A DNA stretch of 64,000 bases from Nostoc sp. C052 (GCF_013393905.1 NZ_CP040272.1:2356001-2420000), one strand, 5' to 3'. Positions 35,821 to 45,798 are shown, counted from the stretch's first letter. The notes: a model not told the origin generated them from the sequence alone. Translations and numbers: made by a program.

Positions 35821-36957
35821 GTGGCTAATCAAGAAGACAACGCCCAATCTTTGGCGCGAACCCCTTTATATCAATTGGGTGTAGAACTCAAAGCCCGCTT
35901 TACCAGCTTTGGCGGTTGGGAAATGCCCGTGCAATTTAGTGGAATTAGTCGCGAACACGAGGCTGTCAGAAATACAGCCGGAATGTTCGATATTTCCCAC
36001 ATGGGCAAATTTACCCTCCAAGGTAAAAATCTAATTTCCCAACTCCAGTCACTAGTGCCTTCCGACTTGAGTCGTTTGCAAGCTGGTCAAGCACAATACA
36101 CCGTATTGTTAAATCCCCAAGCCGGAATTATTGACGATATCATTGTTTATTATCAAGGTGAAGACACCACTGGGATACAGAAAGCATTCATCATAGTAAA
36201 TGCGGCAACCTCCAGTAAAGATAAAGCATGGCTATTGCAACACCTTGACCTAGATAAGTTGCAATTTCAAGACCTTTCACCAGATAAAGTCTTAATCGCC
36301 GTCCAAGGGCCAAAAGCGATTAAATATCTCCAGCCATTAGTCCAAGAAGACTTACAACCAATCAAAGCCTTTGGACATTTAGAAGCAACCCTACTAGGTA
36401 AACCTGCTTTCTTAGCCCGCACAGGTTACACCGGAGAAGATGGCTTTGAGGTGATGATAGACCCAGATGTGGGGATAGCATTGTGGCAAAGTCTCCATAA
36501 AGCTGGTGTTATCCCTTGTGGACTCGGTGCGAGAGATACTCTGCGCCTAGAAGCGGCGATGGCACTTTACGGACAAGATATCGATGACATCACCACACCC
36601 TTAGAAGCAGGTTTAGGGTGGCTAGTTCACTTAGATACCAAAGGCGATTTTATTGGTCGGGAAGTTTTAGCACAACAAAAAGCTACTGGAGTGCAGCGCC
36701 GATTGGTCGGTTTACAAACTCAAGGACGTAACATTGCCCGTCATGGCTATCAAGTGTTATCCGCAGGTAAAGTTGTGGGAGAAGTGACCAGTGGCACTTT
36801 GTCACCTACACTTGGTTATCCCGTTGCCTTAGCTTACGTTCCTACCAAGCTAGCAGGTATCGGTCAACAGCTAGAAGTTGAGATTCGTGGCAAAGCTTAT
36901 CCAGCAGTTGTGGTGAAACGTCCCTTCTATCGGTCAAAAAATCGTGTTGCCAACTAA
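35821..36957 (+). CDS. gcvT: Glycine cleavage system T protein (aminomethyltransferase)
   Basis: Transfers the methylene group from lipoyl-bound aminomethyl on GcvH to tetrahydrofolate, releasing ammonia. The 378-residue protein shows FGGWEMPVQFSGISREHEAVR, GMFDISHMGKF, LARTGYTGEDGFEVMI (folate-binding region) and DTLRLEAAMALYGQDID. It starts at a GTG. It is the first gene of a gcvT-gcvH-gcvP group on one strand; an ISAs1-type element lies 128 bases upstream and may have removed its original promoter. Confidence 0.95.
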   Translation: MANQEDNAQSLARTPLYQLGVELKARFTSFGGWEMPVQFSGISREHEAVRNTAGMFDISHMGKFTLQGKNLISQLQSLVPSDLSRLQAGQAQYTVLLNPQAGIIDDIIVYYQGEDTTGIQKAFIIVNAATSSKDKAWLLQHLDLDKLQFQDLSPDKVLIAVQGPKAIKYLQPLVQEDLQPIKAFGHLEATLLGKPAFLARTGYTGEDGFEVMIDPDVGIALWQSLHKAGVIPCGLGARDTLRLEAAMALYGQDIDDITTPLEAGLGWLVHLDTKGDFIGREVLAQQKATGVQRRLVGLQTQGRNIARHGYQVLSAGKVVGEVTSGTLSPTLGYPVALAYVPTKLAGIGQQLEVEIRGKAYPAVVVKRPFYRSKNRVAN

Positions 36958-37082
36958 CAAGCGCCAAGGTTTTTGAGGAATAATGTGTTGTGAGTTATTC
37001 AATCTACACTAAGGTTCATTACCAGATATGGTTTTGGATGACTATCGAGGCAATAATTTTTTAATAAGGGAGAGGAAGTGAT

Positions 37083-37472
37083 ATGTCTTTTGAATATCCT
37101 GAAGATTTCAAATACCTAGATTCTCATGAATACGTGCGACTAGATGGTGAAATTGCCACCATTGGCATTACTGAGTTTGCCGTACATGAATTGGGTGATA
37201 TCGTGTTTTTGGAACTGCCAGATATCGGCGAAGCTATTAGCAAGGGAGACAAAATTGGCACAATTGAATCAGTGAAAGCCGTTGAAGAATTGAATTCACC
37301 AGTGACCGGCACAGTCATAGAACGTAATGATGCTTTGATTGACGATCCCGAACAAGTGTCAGATGACCCCTACGGCGAAGGATGGTTCTTAAAAGTGCGC
37401 GTCGATGATCCTGGTGAAGTTGACGACGATTTGACAGCAGCTCAGTATCGCGCACTGGTAGAAGGGGAGTAG
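37083..37472 (+). CDS. gcvH: Glycine cleavage system H protein
   Basis: Lipoyl carrier of the glycine cleavage complex; shuttles the aminomethyl group between GcvP, GcvT and the L protein. The 129-residue protein has the lipoyl-lysine site in GTIESVKAVEELNSPVTG (Lys near residue 64) and the start YLDSHEYVRLDGEIATIGIT. AGGGAGAGGAAG lies about 5-8 bases before the ATG, a good ribosome binding site. It follows gcvT by 125 bases. Confidence 0.95.
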   Translation: MSFEYPEDFKYLDSHEYVRLDGEIATIGITEFAVHELGDIVFLELPDIGEAISKGDKIGTIESVKAVEELNSPVTGTVIERNDALIDDPEQVSDDPYGEGWFLKVRVDDPGEVDDDLTAAQYRALVEGE

Positions 37473-37730
37473 GGAATGGGGAGTGGGGAAATGGGGAGGC
37501 AGGGGGAGAGAAAAAAATAAGTGTATTTAGGACTATAACGGTTGTAAAAAATACTAAAATTTTCTCTTCACTTCCCCTGCTTCCCATGCTCTCCCTGCTC
37601 CCCTTGCTTTCCCATCTCTCCCTCTCCACTCAAAAATAAGTCATGAAATTTAGATAAACTGAAAAGTTACACCTACTTCTCATCAGTATTTATTGCAAAA
37701 TATGAAATAGTACCATCTGGAGAGTAATTT
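37473..37730. other. Repeat-containing spacer between gcvH and gcvP
   Basis: This spacer holds GGGGAGT/GGGAAATGGGG-type purine runs and their complements (CCCTGCTCCCC, near 37560-37625), so the transcript could form an imperfect stem. No gene is seen. Similar purine-rich blocks occur before sqdB and purC. Confidence 0.5.
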
Positions 37731-40691
37731 GTGGTATTAAACGCCCCTATTCTCAAGTCTAATGAGCAGCAAGTGCTGGACGAAAAAAGTCAAAAGTTAA
37801 GTAGTTTTGTGCCAAGACACATTGGCCCTAACACTGATGACATCCACCAAATGCTGAAAGTTTTGGGGTTTCCTAGCCTGGATGCCCTAATTGACCAAAC
37901 AGTTCCACAGTCAATCAGGCTGAAGCAACCGCTAAAGTTACCAGCAGCAGAAAGTGAGTATGCAGCACTGGTATCTTTAAAAAAAGTTGCAGCCAAAAAT
38001 CAGGTTTTCCGTTCATACATTGGTATGGGATATTACGACAGTATTACCCCTCCTGTGATTGGGCGTAACATTCTAGAAAACCCTGGTTGGTATACTGCCT
38101 ACACTCCCTATCAGCCAGAAATTGCCCAAGGGCGACTAGAAGCGCTGCTGAATTTCCAAACCCTGATTATTGACCTCACAGGTTTAGAAATTGCCAATGC
38201 TTCCTTACTTGATGAAGCCACAGCCGCCGCTGAAGCGATGAGTCTAAGCTATGGTGTCTCCAAAAATCACGCAGATGCCTATTTTGTCTCTCATGATTGT
38301 CATCCCCAAACTATTGACGTGTTGCAAACACGCGCTAAACCATTAGGGATTAAGATCATTGTCGGCGATCATCAAACATTTGATTTTGATCAACCAATTT
38401 TTGGAGCTGTTCTGCAATACCCTGCAAGTGATGGCACCATTTTCGACTACCGCGCTTTTATAGAAAAAGCCCATGCTAAGGGTGCATTGGTGACGGTAGC
38501 AGCAGATCCTCTAAGTTTAACTTTGCTAACCCCTCCTGGGGAATTTGGCGCTGATATTGCTGTCGGTAGCACTCAGAGATTCGGTATTCCCTTGGGCTTT
38601 GGTGGCCCTCATGCGGCATACTTTGCTACGAAAGAAGAGTATAAGCGGCTGGTTCCAGGGCGAATTGTAGGTGTATCAAAAGATGCCCAAGGTAAACCTG
38701 CATTACGTCTGGCGTTGCAAACTCGCGAACAGCACATCCGCCGCGAAAAAGCTACTAGTAATATTTGTACGGCACAGGTGCTATTAGCGGTAATGGCGAG
38801 TATGTACGCCGTCTATCATGGGCCTACTGGACTTAAGCAAATTGCCGAAAATATCCACCAGCTAACTTTAATGTTGGCAGCAGGACTAAAGCATCTGGGT
38901 TACAAAATTAGTTCTGAACATTTCTTTGATACATTGCGGGTGGAGTTGGGAACACGCAGCCTGGAAGTTATTCTCGAAGCTTGTCAAGCAAGGAATATTA
39001 ACCTGCGAATTTTTGATGACACTGCCGTTGGTATCTCTGTAGATGAAACAACTACAGCAGATGATTTAATAGAGCTTTTCGAGATTTTTGCCGCGCCTGA
39101 TAGTCTATTTTTCGGTTTTAAAGAAATTGGAGACTTAATTGCAGCACGGCGCAAATCATCTCTACCAAACTCAACCTTTGCCCGCACCAGTACCTATCTC
39201 ACTCACCCAGTTTTTAACCGCTATCACTCAGAAACGGAGTTATTACGTTATCTGCACAAGCTAGAAAGCAAGGACTTGTCGTTAACTACGTCGATGATTC
39301 CCTTGGGTTCTTGCACAATGAAGTTGAATGCGACAGCTGAAATGATTCCGGTAAGTTGGGAGAAATTTGGCAAGATTCATCCATTTGCCCCGGCATCGCA
39401 AACGCAAGGTTATCAAATCCTATTCCAGCAACTTGAGGCATGGTTGGCTGAAATTACTGGTTTTGCGGGAATTTCTCTACAACCAAATGCTGGTTCTCAG
39501 GGCGAATATGCTGGACTTTTAGTGATTCGTCAATATCACGAAAATCGAGGCGAAGCACACCGTAATGTCTGTTTGATTCCCACTTCGGCACACGGGACAA
39601 ACCCAGCAAGTGCGGTGATGTGCGGGATGAAGGTGGTGGCTGTTGCCTGTGACTCACAAGGTAATATTGACGTTGCTGACCTGAAGAGTAAGGCAGAAAA
39701 ACACAGCAATGAACTAGCTGCCTTAATGGTGACATATCCCTCAACTCACGGTGTCTTTGAGGAACCAATTCAGGAAATCTGCGCTGTTGTCCATAGCCAC
39801 GGTGGACAAGTTTACATGGATGGGGCAAATATGAATGCCCAAGTGGGAATTTGCCGTCCTGGAGATATTGGCGCGGATGTCTGCCATTTAAATTTGCACA
39901 AAACCTTCTGTATTCCTCATGGTGGCGGTGGCCCTGGTATGGGGCCTATTGGGGTTGCTTCTCATCTTGTACCTTTTCTCCCCGGACATCCTGTGGTAGG
40001 GATTGGGGACTGGGGACTGGGGACTAGGAAAGAGGAAATTACCAGTACCCAGCATATTGGTGCGGTTGCGGCTGCGCCTTGGGGTAGTGCGAGTATCTTG
40101 GTGATTTCTTGGATGTACATTGCGATGATGGGTGCAGATGGTTTAACCCATGCAACGAAGGTGGCGATTCTCAACGCTAATTACATTGCCAAGAAACTGG
40201 AATCTTACTATCCCGTTTTGTATCAGGGGAAAAATGGTCTAGTTGCCCATGAATGTATTTTAGATTTGCGATCGCTCAAAAAATCAGCTGCGATCGAAAT
40301 TGATGATGTCGCAAAGCGTCTCATGGATTATGGTTTCCATGCGCCGACTGTCTCTTGGCCTGTCGGGGGTACAATCATGGTGGAACCTACAGAAAGTGAA
40401 TCTAAACAAGAGTTAGATCGTTTCTGTGATGCGTTGATTTCTATTCGCCAAGAAATCGCCGAAATAGAAGTCGGCAAAGTGGATGCTCAAGATAATGTTT
40501 TGAAGAACGCACCCCACACAGCCGAAAGTCTCATCACCGGAGAATGGAATCATCCTTATTCTCGCGAACAAGCTGCCTATCCTGCGCCTTGGACTCGTGA
40601 ATATAAATTCTGGCCTGCTGTTGGTCGCATTGATGCAGCCTTTGGCGATAGGAATTTTGTTTGTTCTTGTCTGCCAATGGATGCTTATTAA
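37731..40691 (+). CDS. gcvP: Glycine dehydrogenase (decarboxylating), GcvP
   Basis: PLP-dependent decarboxylase of glycine, the P protein; important for photorespiration in cyanobacteria. The 986-residue single-chain form has the two homologous halves and the PLP lysine in HLNLHKTFCIPHGGGGPGMG (Lys724). The start is GTG. At about residues 757-770 it carries an in-frame insert GIGDWGLGTRKEE, encoded by GGGGACT heptamer DNA (39998-40028), in a loop just before the conserved QHIGAVAAAPWGSASILVIS. The loop may tolerate it, but the family sequence does not normally have it. Last gene of the gcv group; a hairpin follows. Confidence 0.95.
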   Translation: MVLNAPILKSNEQQVLDEKSQKLSSFVPRHIGPNTDDIHQMLKVLGFPSLDALIDQTVPQSIRLKQPLKLPAAESEYAALVSLKKVAAKNQVFRSYIGMGYYDSITPPVIGRNILENPGWYTAYTPYQPEIAQGRLEALLNFQTLIIDLTGLEIANASLLDEATAAAEAMSLSYGVSKNHADAYFVSHDCHPQTIDVLQTRAKPLGIKIIVGDHQTFDFDQPIFGAVLQYPASDGTIFDYRAFIEKAHAKGALVTVAADPLSLTLLTPPGEFGADIAVGSTQRFGIPLGFGGPHAAYFATKEEYKRLVPGRIVGVSKDAQGKPALRLALQTREQHIRREKATSNICTAQVLLAVMASMYAVYHGPTGLKQIAENIHQLTLMLAAGLKHLGYKISSEHFFDTLRVELGTRSLEVILEACQARNINLRIFDDTAVGISVDETTTADDLIELFEIFAAPDSLFFGFKEIGDLIAARRKSSLPNSTFARTSTYLTHPVFNRYHSETELLRYLHKLESKDLSLTTSMIPLGSCTMKLNATAEMIPVSWEKFGKIHPFAPASQTQGYQILFQQLEAWLAEITGFAGISLQPNAGSQGEYAGLLVIRQYHENRGEAHRNVCLIPTSAHGTNPASAVMCGMKVVAVACDSQGNIDVADLKSKAEKHSNELAALMVTYPSTHGVFEEPIQEICAVVHSHGGQVYMDGANMNAQVGICRPGDIGADVCHLNLHKTFCIPHGGGGPGMGPIGVASHLVPFLPGHPVVGIGDWGLGTRKEEITSTQHIGAVAAAPWGSASILVISWMYIAMMGADGLTHATKVAILNANYIAKKLESYYPVLYQGKNGLVAHECILDLRSLKKSAAIEIDDVAKRLMDYGFHAPTVSWPVGGTIMVEPTESESKQELDRFCDALISIRQEIAEIEVGKVDAQDNVLKNAPHTAESLITGEWNHPYSREQAAYPAPWTREYKFWPAVGRIDAAFGDRNFVCSCLPMDAY

Positions 40692-40705
40692 CTTGAAGTA
40701 AGGAG

Positions 40706-41590
40706 TTAAGAGTTAGGAATTAAAACTCCTAACTCTTGCAATTCTTCCCTTACAGATAAAGGCTGATAACCCAATGCAAAAGCTTTAGAACTATCCAAAG
40801 AAACATCTGCTGGTCTAGGTGCTGCCATTTTCACATCTTGTTGTCGGCAGGATTTAAGACCAGTGCTAGGAAGTTGAAATACTTCCACTAATATCTGTCC
40901 AAAATCATAACGTGAAATCCGCTCTTTGCCACCTAAGTGAATGATGCCGTTCACTTTTTCTAATGCTAATAAAAGTCCTTTGGCAGCAGTTGTTCCACTT
41001 ACTGGTGTGCGAAATTCATCTATAAATAAACTTAGTTCTTCTTCAGCTTGTAAAGTTTGAATAAATGGCTGAATAAAGCTTTTAGCTGTAGGTGTTGCTG
41101 CACCAAACATCAACGGCATTCGACACACTGCGGTCATGGGATATCTTTCTAGCATATCTGCTTCTGCGATCGCCTTTTGCTCACCGTAAAGATTGACAGG
41201 GCACACGGCATCTGTCTCTTGATATGGGGCATTTAAGCCATCAAAAACTAAATCAGTTGAGGTAAAAGCACAAGGAATAGAATTATCTGCACACAGTCCG
41301 GCAATATTGCAGGATGCTATCACATTAATTGCGTGCGATTCTTTGGGGTTGGTTTGACAAAAATTTGGTTGCGAGTGTGCAGCAGTATGAATAACTGCCG
41401 TCGGTTTGACATCATTAAATATGCGTTTCAATTCCTGAAAATTTGTTAAGTTTGCTTTTAACATTTTCATCTCATGAATTTCTAAGGGATGGGATAAATA
41501 AGTGCCATAAATCTCCCATTCTTCTTTTGCAAGCTGGCAAAGATGCCATCCTAAAAAACCACTTGTTCCGGTGATTAACAATTTTTTCAT
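40706..41590 (-). CDS. RmlD-like short-chain dehydrogenase/reductase
   Basis: A 294-residue extended SDR of the RmlD (dTDP-4-dehydrorhamnose reductase) type. It has the Rossmann glycine motif LLITGTSGFLGWHLCQLA, AVIHTAAHSQPNFCQTNPKE, STDLVFDGLNAPYQE and the catalytic Tyr-x-x-x-Lys in NLYGEQKA. The sugar or other substrate cannot be told from sequence. The last residues (LGVLIPNS) come from a GTTAGGA repeat, so its C-terminus may be extended. It converges on gcvP. Confidence 0.78.
   Translation of the reverse strand: MKKLLITGTSGFLGWHLCQLAKEEWEIYGTYLSHPLEIHEMKMLKANLTNFQELKRIFNDVKPTAVIHTAAHSQPNFCQTNPKESHAINVIASCNIAGLCADNSIPCAFTSTDLVFDGLNAPYQETDAVCPVNLYGEQKAIAEADMLERYPMTAVCRMPLMFGAATPTAKSFIQPFIQTLQAEEELSLFIDEFRTPVSGTTAAKGLLLALEKVNGIIHLGGKERISRYDFGQILVEVFQLPSTGLKSCRQQDVKMAAPRPADVSLDSSKAFALGYQPLSVREELQELGVLIPNS
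40708..40737. terminator. Bidirectional hairpin between gcvP and the SDR gene
   Basis: Perfect 11-base arms AAGAGTTAGGA (40708-40718) and TCCTAACTCTT (40727-40737) with an 8-base loop. It lies between the gcvP stop and the converging SDR gene and overlaps the last codons of the latter. The arms are the GTTAGGA heptamer family also found at 18401-18530. Confidence 0.65.
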
Positions 41591-41668
41591 GTCTAATCGT
41601 AAACCGCTAGCATCACGAAAAAAATCTTGTTAGGCTTATATTCTACACTGAGTAGTGGTAATAAAATA

Positions 41669-42412
41669 CTATTGCAGTAATTTCTGAAACTGCTTTTCAC
41701 TACGCACTTTGCTAAAGTCGGGGTCAGTTTTGGCTAATTTCTTGTATTTATCAGGAACAAACTCGATTGCTTTGTCTAGATTCTCAATTGCTAATTCCAG
41801 ATTGCTTTGTAAAGCATAAGAGCAAGCTTTGTTGTAATATGCTTGGTGCAAATCCGGCTTGATGGCGATCGCTCTATTATAAGATGCGATCGCATCTTGG
41901 TAGCGGTGCAGCTTTGTCAGAGCTATGCCTCGGTTAATTAAGGCTTCATATTTATTCGGTTTGGTAGCGATCGCTTTGTCGTAAGATGCAAGAGCATCTT
42001 GGTAGCGGTGCAACGATGTTAAGGCTATGCCGCGATTATACCAAGCTTCATATTTGTCGGGTTTGATGGCGATCGCTTTGTCGTAAGATACAAGAGCATC
42101 TTGGTAGCGGTGCAACGATGTTAAAGCTATGCCACGGTTAATCCAAGCTTCAGGATTCTCAACTTTGATGGCGATCGCTTTGTCATAAGCTTTTATGGCA
42201 TCTTGATAACGTTGCCCATCTAATAAATGATTGCCTTGATGAAAGAAATCTTCTGCTTTTTGCGTAGCCTTCGCTTCTATGAAAAGTTGGGTTACATTAC
42301 TTTCTTGAACAAATTGTGTAGTATTTTCTATCGATGAATTTGCCCCACTACTACAACCAAATGCTAAGAAAACTATCATGTTAGATGCAACGAAGCAGTG
42401 CCGAAAAACCAT
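41669..42412 (-). CDS. TPR protein, probable lipoprotein
   Basis: A 247-residue protein with an N-terminal hydrophobic segment ending in LAFGC (Cys20), an imperfect lipobox, so lipidation is likely but uncertain. Four or five TPR units follow: AIKAYDKAIAIKVENPEAWI, then repeats of NRGIALTSLHRYQDALxSYD. The repeats are very similar to each other at the DNA level. Its DNA carries GGCGATCGCT octamers between the repeats, written into the AIAIK codons. It probably serves as a protein-binding scaffold; function unknown. Confidence 0.7.
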   Translation of the reverse strand: MVFRHCFVASNMIVFLAFGCSSGANSSIENTTQFVQESNVTQLFIEAKATQKAEDFFHQGNHLLDGQRYQDAIKAYDKAIAIKVENPEAWINRGIALTSLHRYQDALVSYDKAIAIKPDKYEAWYNRGIALTSLHRYQDALASYDKAIATKPNKYEALINRGIALTKLHRYQDAIASYNRAIAIKPDLHQAYYNKACSYALQSNLELAIENLDKAIEFVPDKYKKLAKTDPDFSKVRSEKQFQKLLQ

Positions 42413-43067
42413 GCTGTACCTACAAAACTTATTAAATGATGTTAAAATCTGTTTGTTTTTTGAGTATTATCAAAATACACTAGTTTTTAGCCATTAATTT
42501 ACTTTTCTTTTGAGAAAGAGCTTTGTTGGCGATGCAGAGATTTTTATTAAAATCAAGCGTACATCACATTATCATATTAGATACACACAAAGCAATCACT
42601 TAGATTCTATTTCAATCAAAAAACAATAATTTGTGTTGCTGCATACGTTACGTAAGCACAACTCGTCATAGACATCGCACTCGTATATGTAGTATTTCTC
42701 TTTAATTAACAAGGATGCGATCGTAGTAGCTTTTGACGATAAAAGGCTGTTATTTGCTTTATTGTGTCAAGCAATTTGTCAAGCAATTATTTAAGCTAAT
42801 CATTATTCAAATTCTGTGTTTGCGTCTTTCTCGTGATTGAAAATATGCAGCTTACAGCAGTTTTCATGTATTTGAACTACATCTGTCGTAAGGGCACAGC
42901 ATTGCTGTGCCCCTAGCAGCGTAGTCTATTTACCTGAAAATAGCTGTAAAATGCAAATTGTCGGTGCAATAGCTTGCCTTCATGTCTTTATAATACCAAA
43001 ATGATATTTTCAGTACCAAGACACAAAGGTAAAAAATAGGAGATAATAGGCTCTATTTTTGCAAGGT
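42413..43067. other. Intergenic region without a gene, with a palindrome
   Basis: No gene is recognised in this 650-base stretch. It is AT-rich. It contains a 21-base palindrome centred near 42902 (GGGCACAGCA/TGCTGTGCCC), a degenerate copy of the GGCTACGCCTACGC family near 42646-42690, and HIP1-like and AT-rich tracts. The promoter of the TPR gene must lie at its left end and the CrtO terminator region at its right end; neither is identified. Confidence 0.5.
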
Positions 43068-44762
43068 TTAATTTATACCAAAAACCGACTCGACAGTTGA
43101 CTTAATCGAATCTCGCGCATCCTTTAAAGTTTGGCTAATGGGATGTTTTGCCTGTAAAAATGCGCGGGCACAATTGCGTCCCGGCATTCCCGAAATTGAA
43201 CCACCTGGATGAGTACCTGCACCAGTTAAAAATAGATTATCAATTGGTGTTTTGTAGTTCGCTATTTCTGGCAAGGGGCGGAAAAAGATCATCTGATCTA
43301 GAGTCATGTCAACATGGTAATAGTTGCCTTTATATGCACCTAACCTTTCTCCTAGTTCTGCTGGGCTTTCTACACGACGAGCGATAGTTGCATTTTTGAC
43401 ATTTGGTGCATAGTCTGCCAATTTATCAATTACTCTATCTGCAACTTTGTTTTTCAATTCATCAGTCCAACCAGTACCTTTTAAACCGGTGCCTTCTGCA
43501 CCAGCAATTTGATAAGGGGCAAAAAATTCAATCCATAGGGTGTGCTTACCTGATGGTGCTAATGTAGGATCTAAATAACTAGGCATTACCAAATACATTG
43601 ATGGGTCAGCATCAGGAATCTCTCCCAAGGTGCATTTACTATGAGCCTGTTCTACATGAGCTACGGAATCTGCAATTAAGATAGAACCGACGAGATATTC
43701 GTCTTTGTGGGCGTGGTATGGAAAGCGCAGTGGTTCATCTAAAGCCAAATCTATTTTGAGGATAGTTTCGTTGTTATTAACGATGCGGCGTTCTAATCTT
43801 TCCCATAAATTTGGGTCGACTCCATCAACATCGCTTTTATCAGTCATTTGCAAAAATAATCGCTTGGCATCAATATTAGAAATAACTCCATATTTAGCGC
43901 GATATTCTTTACCACCAGCAACCCGTACACCTACAGCTTTCCCATCATCAATTAAAACTTTTTCAACGTGCTGGTCTGTGAGAATCACGCCACCTTTACT
44001 TGTGACTAAATTCACCAAAGCTTGCACAAGTGCGCCAGTTCCGCCGCGAGGTCTGGCCATTCCTGGATTATGACGCATTGCCATCATAATTGCACCGATA
44101 GCAAGGGTTTTTTGTGATGGTGGCGCACCAAGTTCTGATGCTAGTCTGGCTAGTGGTGCTTTTAGAAATTCCTCATCAAACCACTCGTTAAGTAAATCTT
44201 CCGCGCTGGTTAACATTGTGCGAATAAAGTCCAGCGTTTTGTTTGGAGAACCAATAACCGAAAATAAATCTTTCAGTTTTGTGATGTCGTAGTTACCAAG
44301 GATGTCTATAATTGACTTTGGTGGTGCATTGAACATCGGAACCATTGCACCTAGCGATCGCTGCCAAAAATCTACAAATTCTGCGTATTTTCTAGCATCA
44401 CGTTCATTGTAACGAGCAATTTCGGCACAAGTCTTTTCCACCGACTTATGTCCTAAGAAATACTTGCCATCAGGATGAGGACAGAAAACAACCGGATCGC
44501 ACTCTAAATAATGCAAGCCGTATTTTTCTAATTCTAATTCTTCAACAACTGGCCCTAAGTGAATAAATTCATGGTCAATAGCACACAAATTAAATTTAAA
44601 TCCTGGGGCTTCTTGGGGTAAACACTCTTCAGTTGTTGCTGCACCACCCGGAACAGGACGTTTTTCTAGTAACAGAACGCTATAACCAGCTTTTAGTAAA
44701 TAAGCTGCACAAACTAGCCCATTATGTCCAGCACCGATCAGGACAACATCATACTCTTGCAT
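43068..44762 (-). CDS. crtO: CrtO-type beta-carotene ketolase / phytoene-desaturase-like flavoenzyme
   Basis: FAD-dependent carotenoid enzyme; CrtO adds a 4-keto group to beta-carotene (echinenone synthesis). The 564-residue protein begins with the FAD Rossmann motif YDVVLIGAGHNGLVCAAYLL and LLEKRPVPGGAATTEE, has a central ISNIDAKRLFLQM, and ends with the C-terminal FAD signature DNLFLTGAGTHPGGSISGMPG. These match the CrtI/CrtO superfamily, and length and N-terminus fit CrtO better than phytoene desaturase. Members of this superfamily are easily confused, so the exact reaction is moderately sure. It is divergent from nothing close; the next gene upstream is the DUF2993 protein on the same strand. 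Confidence 0.75.
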   Translation of the reverse strand: MQEYDVVLIGAGHNGLVCAAYLLKAGYSVLLLEKRPVPGGAATTEECLPQEAPGFKFNLCAIDHEFIHLGPVVEELELEKYGLHYLECDPVVFCPHPDGKYFLGHKSVEKTCAEIARYNERDARKYAEFVDFWQRSLGAMVPMFNAPPKSIIDILGNYDITKLKDLFSVIGSPNKTLDFIRTMLTSAEDLLNEWFDEEFLKAPLARLASELGAPPSQKTLAIGAIMMAMRHNPGMARPRGGTGALVQALVNLVTSKGGVILTDQHVEKVLIDDGKAVGVRVAGGKEYRAKYGVISNIDAKRLFLQMTDKSDVDGVDPNLWERLERRIVNNNETILKIDLALDEPLRFPYHAHKDEYLVGSILIADSVAHVEQAHSKCTLGEIPDADPSMYLVMPSYLDPTLAPSGKHTLWIEFFAPYQIAGAEGTGLKGTGWTDELKNKVADRVIDKLADYAPNVKNATIARRVESPAELGERLGAYKGNYYHVDMTLDQMIFFRPLPEIANYKTPIDNLFLTGAGTHPGGSISGMPGRNCARAFLQAKHPISQTLKDARDSIKSTVESVFGIN

Positions 44763-44867
44763 AAGTTGGAATTTAAAAATAAGTAGCTTTTCAAATATTA
44801 GAAAAATTTTGTGACATTTACATCATCCTTCAGTAACAAAAATTATCTTTAGTTACTGTCAATCCTA

Positions 44868-45626
44868 CTAAGGAGATAATACAGTCAATGATGAAGGTAT
44901 TTGCCTCACCTGAGCTTCTAGCATAAGAATTAAATTACCCTTTTGTACTTCTATATTTTTGATACTAAAAGCGATATCCTCCCATTCAAAATATGGTATA
45001 TTCATTAGCTCTTTAGCTTTCTGCATCAATGCTATAATTAATTCTATTGAAATTCCCTCTCCCTCAGTGCAGTTAAAACCCTCCAGCATTGCGGGTTGTG
45101 AATGAGTTTGTGGACGTGCGATCGCAGTATAAGCTAAAGGGCGAGTATTTCCCATTTCCTTTAACAGCAACTTTCCCCTAAATTCTATTTTGTCATCACC
45201 AGGTAAAAATACCTGAATTTCTTCCGGCTCAAAACTAATAATTTCACCATCTACATTCAACTCGAAGTTTTGCATTTGGTTGCGAACAAAGTCTGAGTAC
45301 AAAGCAGTATTAATATCTAATTCAGTGAGTATAATTCGAGCAATGGCATTGACTGGCTCATTGAGTTCTATTTGACCAAAAAGAGCGCTAAAAGGATTAA
45401 TGGCAATACTATCTGTTTGCAGTTTTATTTCCTGTACGCGAATGTCTTGCTGAATAACTAATCCTTGGCCTGTAAGCGAAACTCCATCAGCCTGTCCTTG
45501 AACTATTTTCAATAGATCGGTTTGTATATCTATTTCTATTTGTTCTACTTCATTTAGCTGACTGGATATTCTTTTTTCAGCTTCTTGAGATAGAAATTGT
45601 TCCTCCAAGCGATGCTCATCAGGCAT
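44868..45626 (-). CDS. DUF2993 (LmeA-like) protein
   Basis: A 252-residue DUF2993 protein. It shows the typical N-terminal LNEVEQIEIDIQTDLLKIVQ and GQADGVSLTGQGLVIQQDIR, a repeat of beta strands seen in LmeA-type lipid-binding proteins. There is no signal peptide, and the protein starts with acidic, soluble residues, so it appears to be cytoplasmic or peripheral. Function is not known in cyanobacteria. It may share an operon with the CrtO gene, 105 bases downstream. Confidence 0.75.
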   Translation of the reverse strand: MPDEHRLEEQFLSQEAEKRISSQLNEVEQIEIDIQTDLLKIVQGQADGVSLTGQGLVIQQDIRVQEIKLQTDSIAINPFSALFGQIELNEPVNAIARIILTELDINTALYSDFVRNQMQNFELNVDGEIISFEPEEIQVFLPGDDKIEFRGKLLLKEMGNTRPLAYTAIARPQTHSQPAMLEGFNCTEGEGISIELIIALMQKAKELMNIPYFEWEDIAFSIKNIEVQKGNLILMLEAQVRQIPSSLTVLSP

Positions 45627-45724
45627 AAATTAGTAATCTCCTAAACATCCTCTTATTAGTTACTGTAAAGGCTAGCTCTGAAGATTAAATCTATATTCGG
45701 GTATATGTCCCTCTCCAACTCCTA

Positions 45725-45798
45725 CGGTGTACACACAAGTCCTAAAAACTTTGTTTGATACTACTTTTCTCGTTCCTATACAGAGCATGGGAACGAGA
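45725..45798. repeat. Structured dispersed repeat, copy A
   Basis: It reads ACGGTGTACACACAA, TCCTAAAAAC, then a hairpin CTCGTTCCTAT - loop - ATGGGAACGAG. Its relative is at 51329-51400. The two hairpins keep the outer arms and the T-G pair but differ in the inner pairs, so the stem is conserved by compensating changes. Confidence 0.75.
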
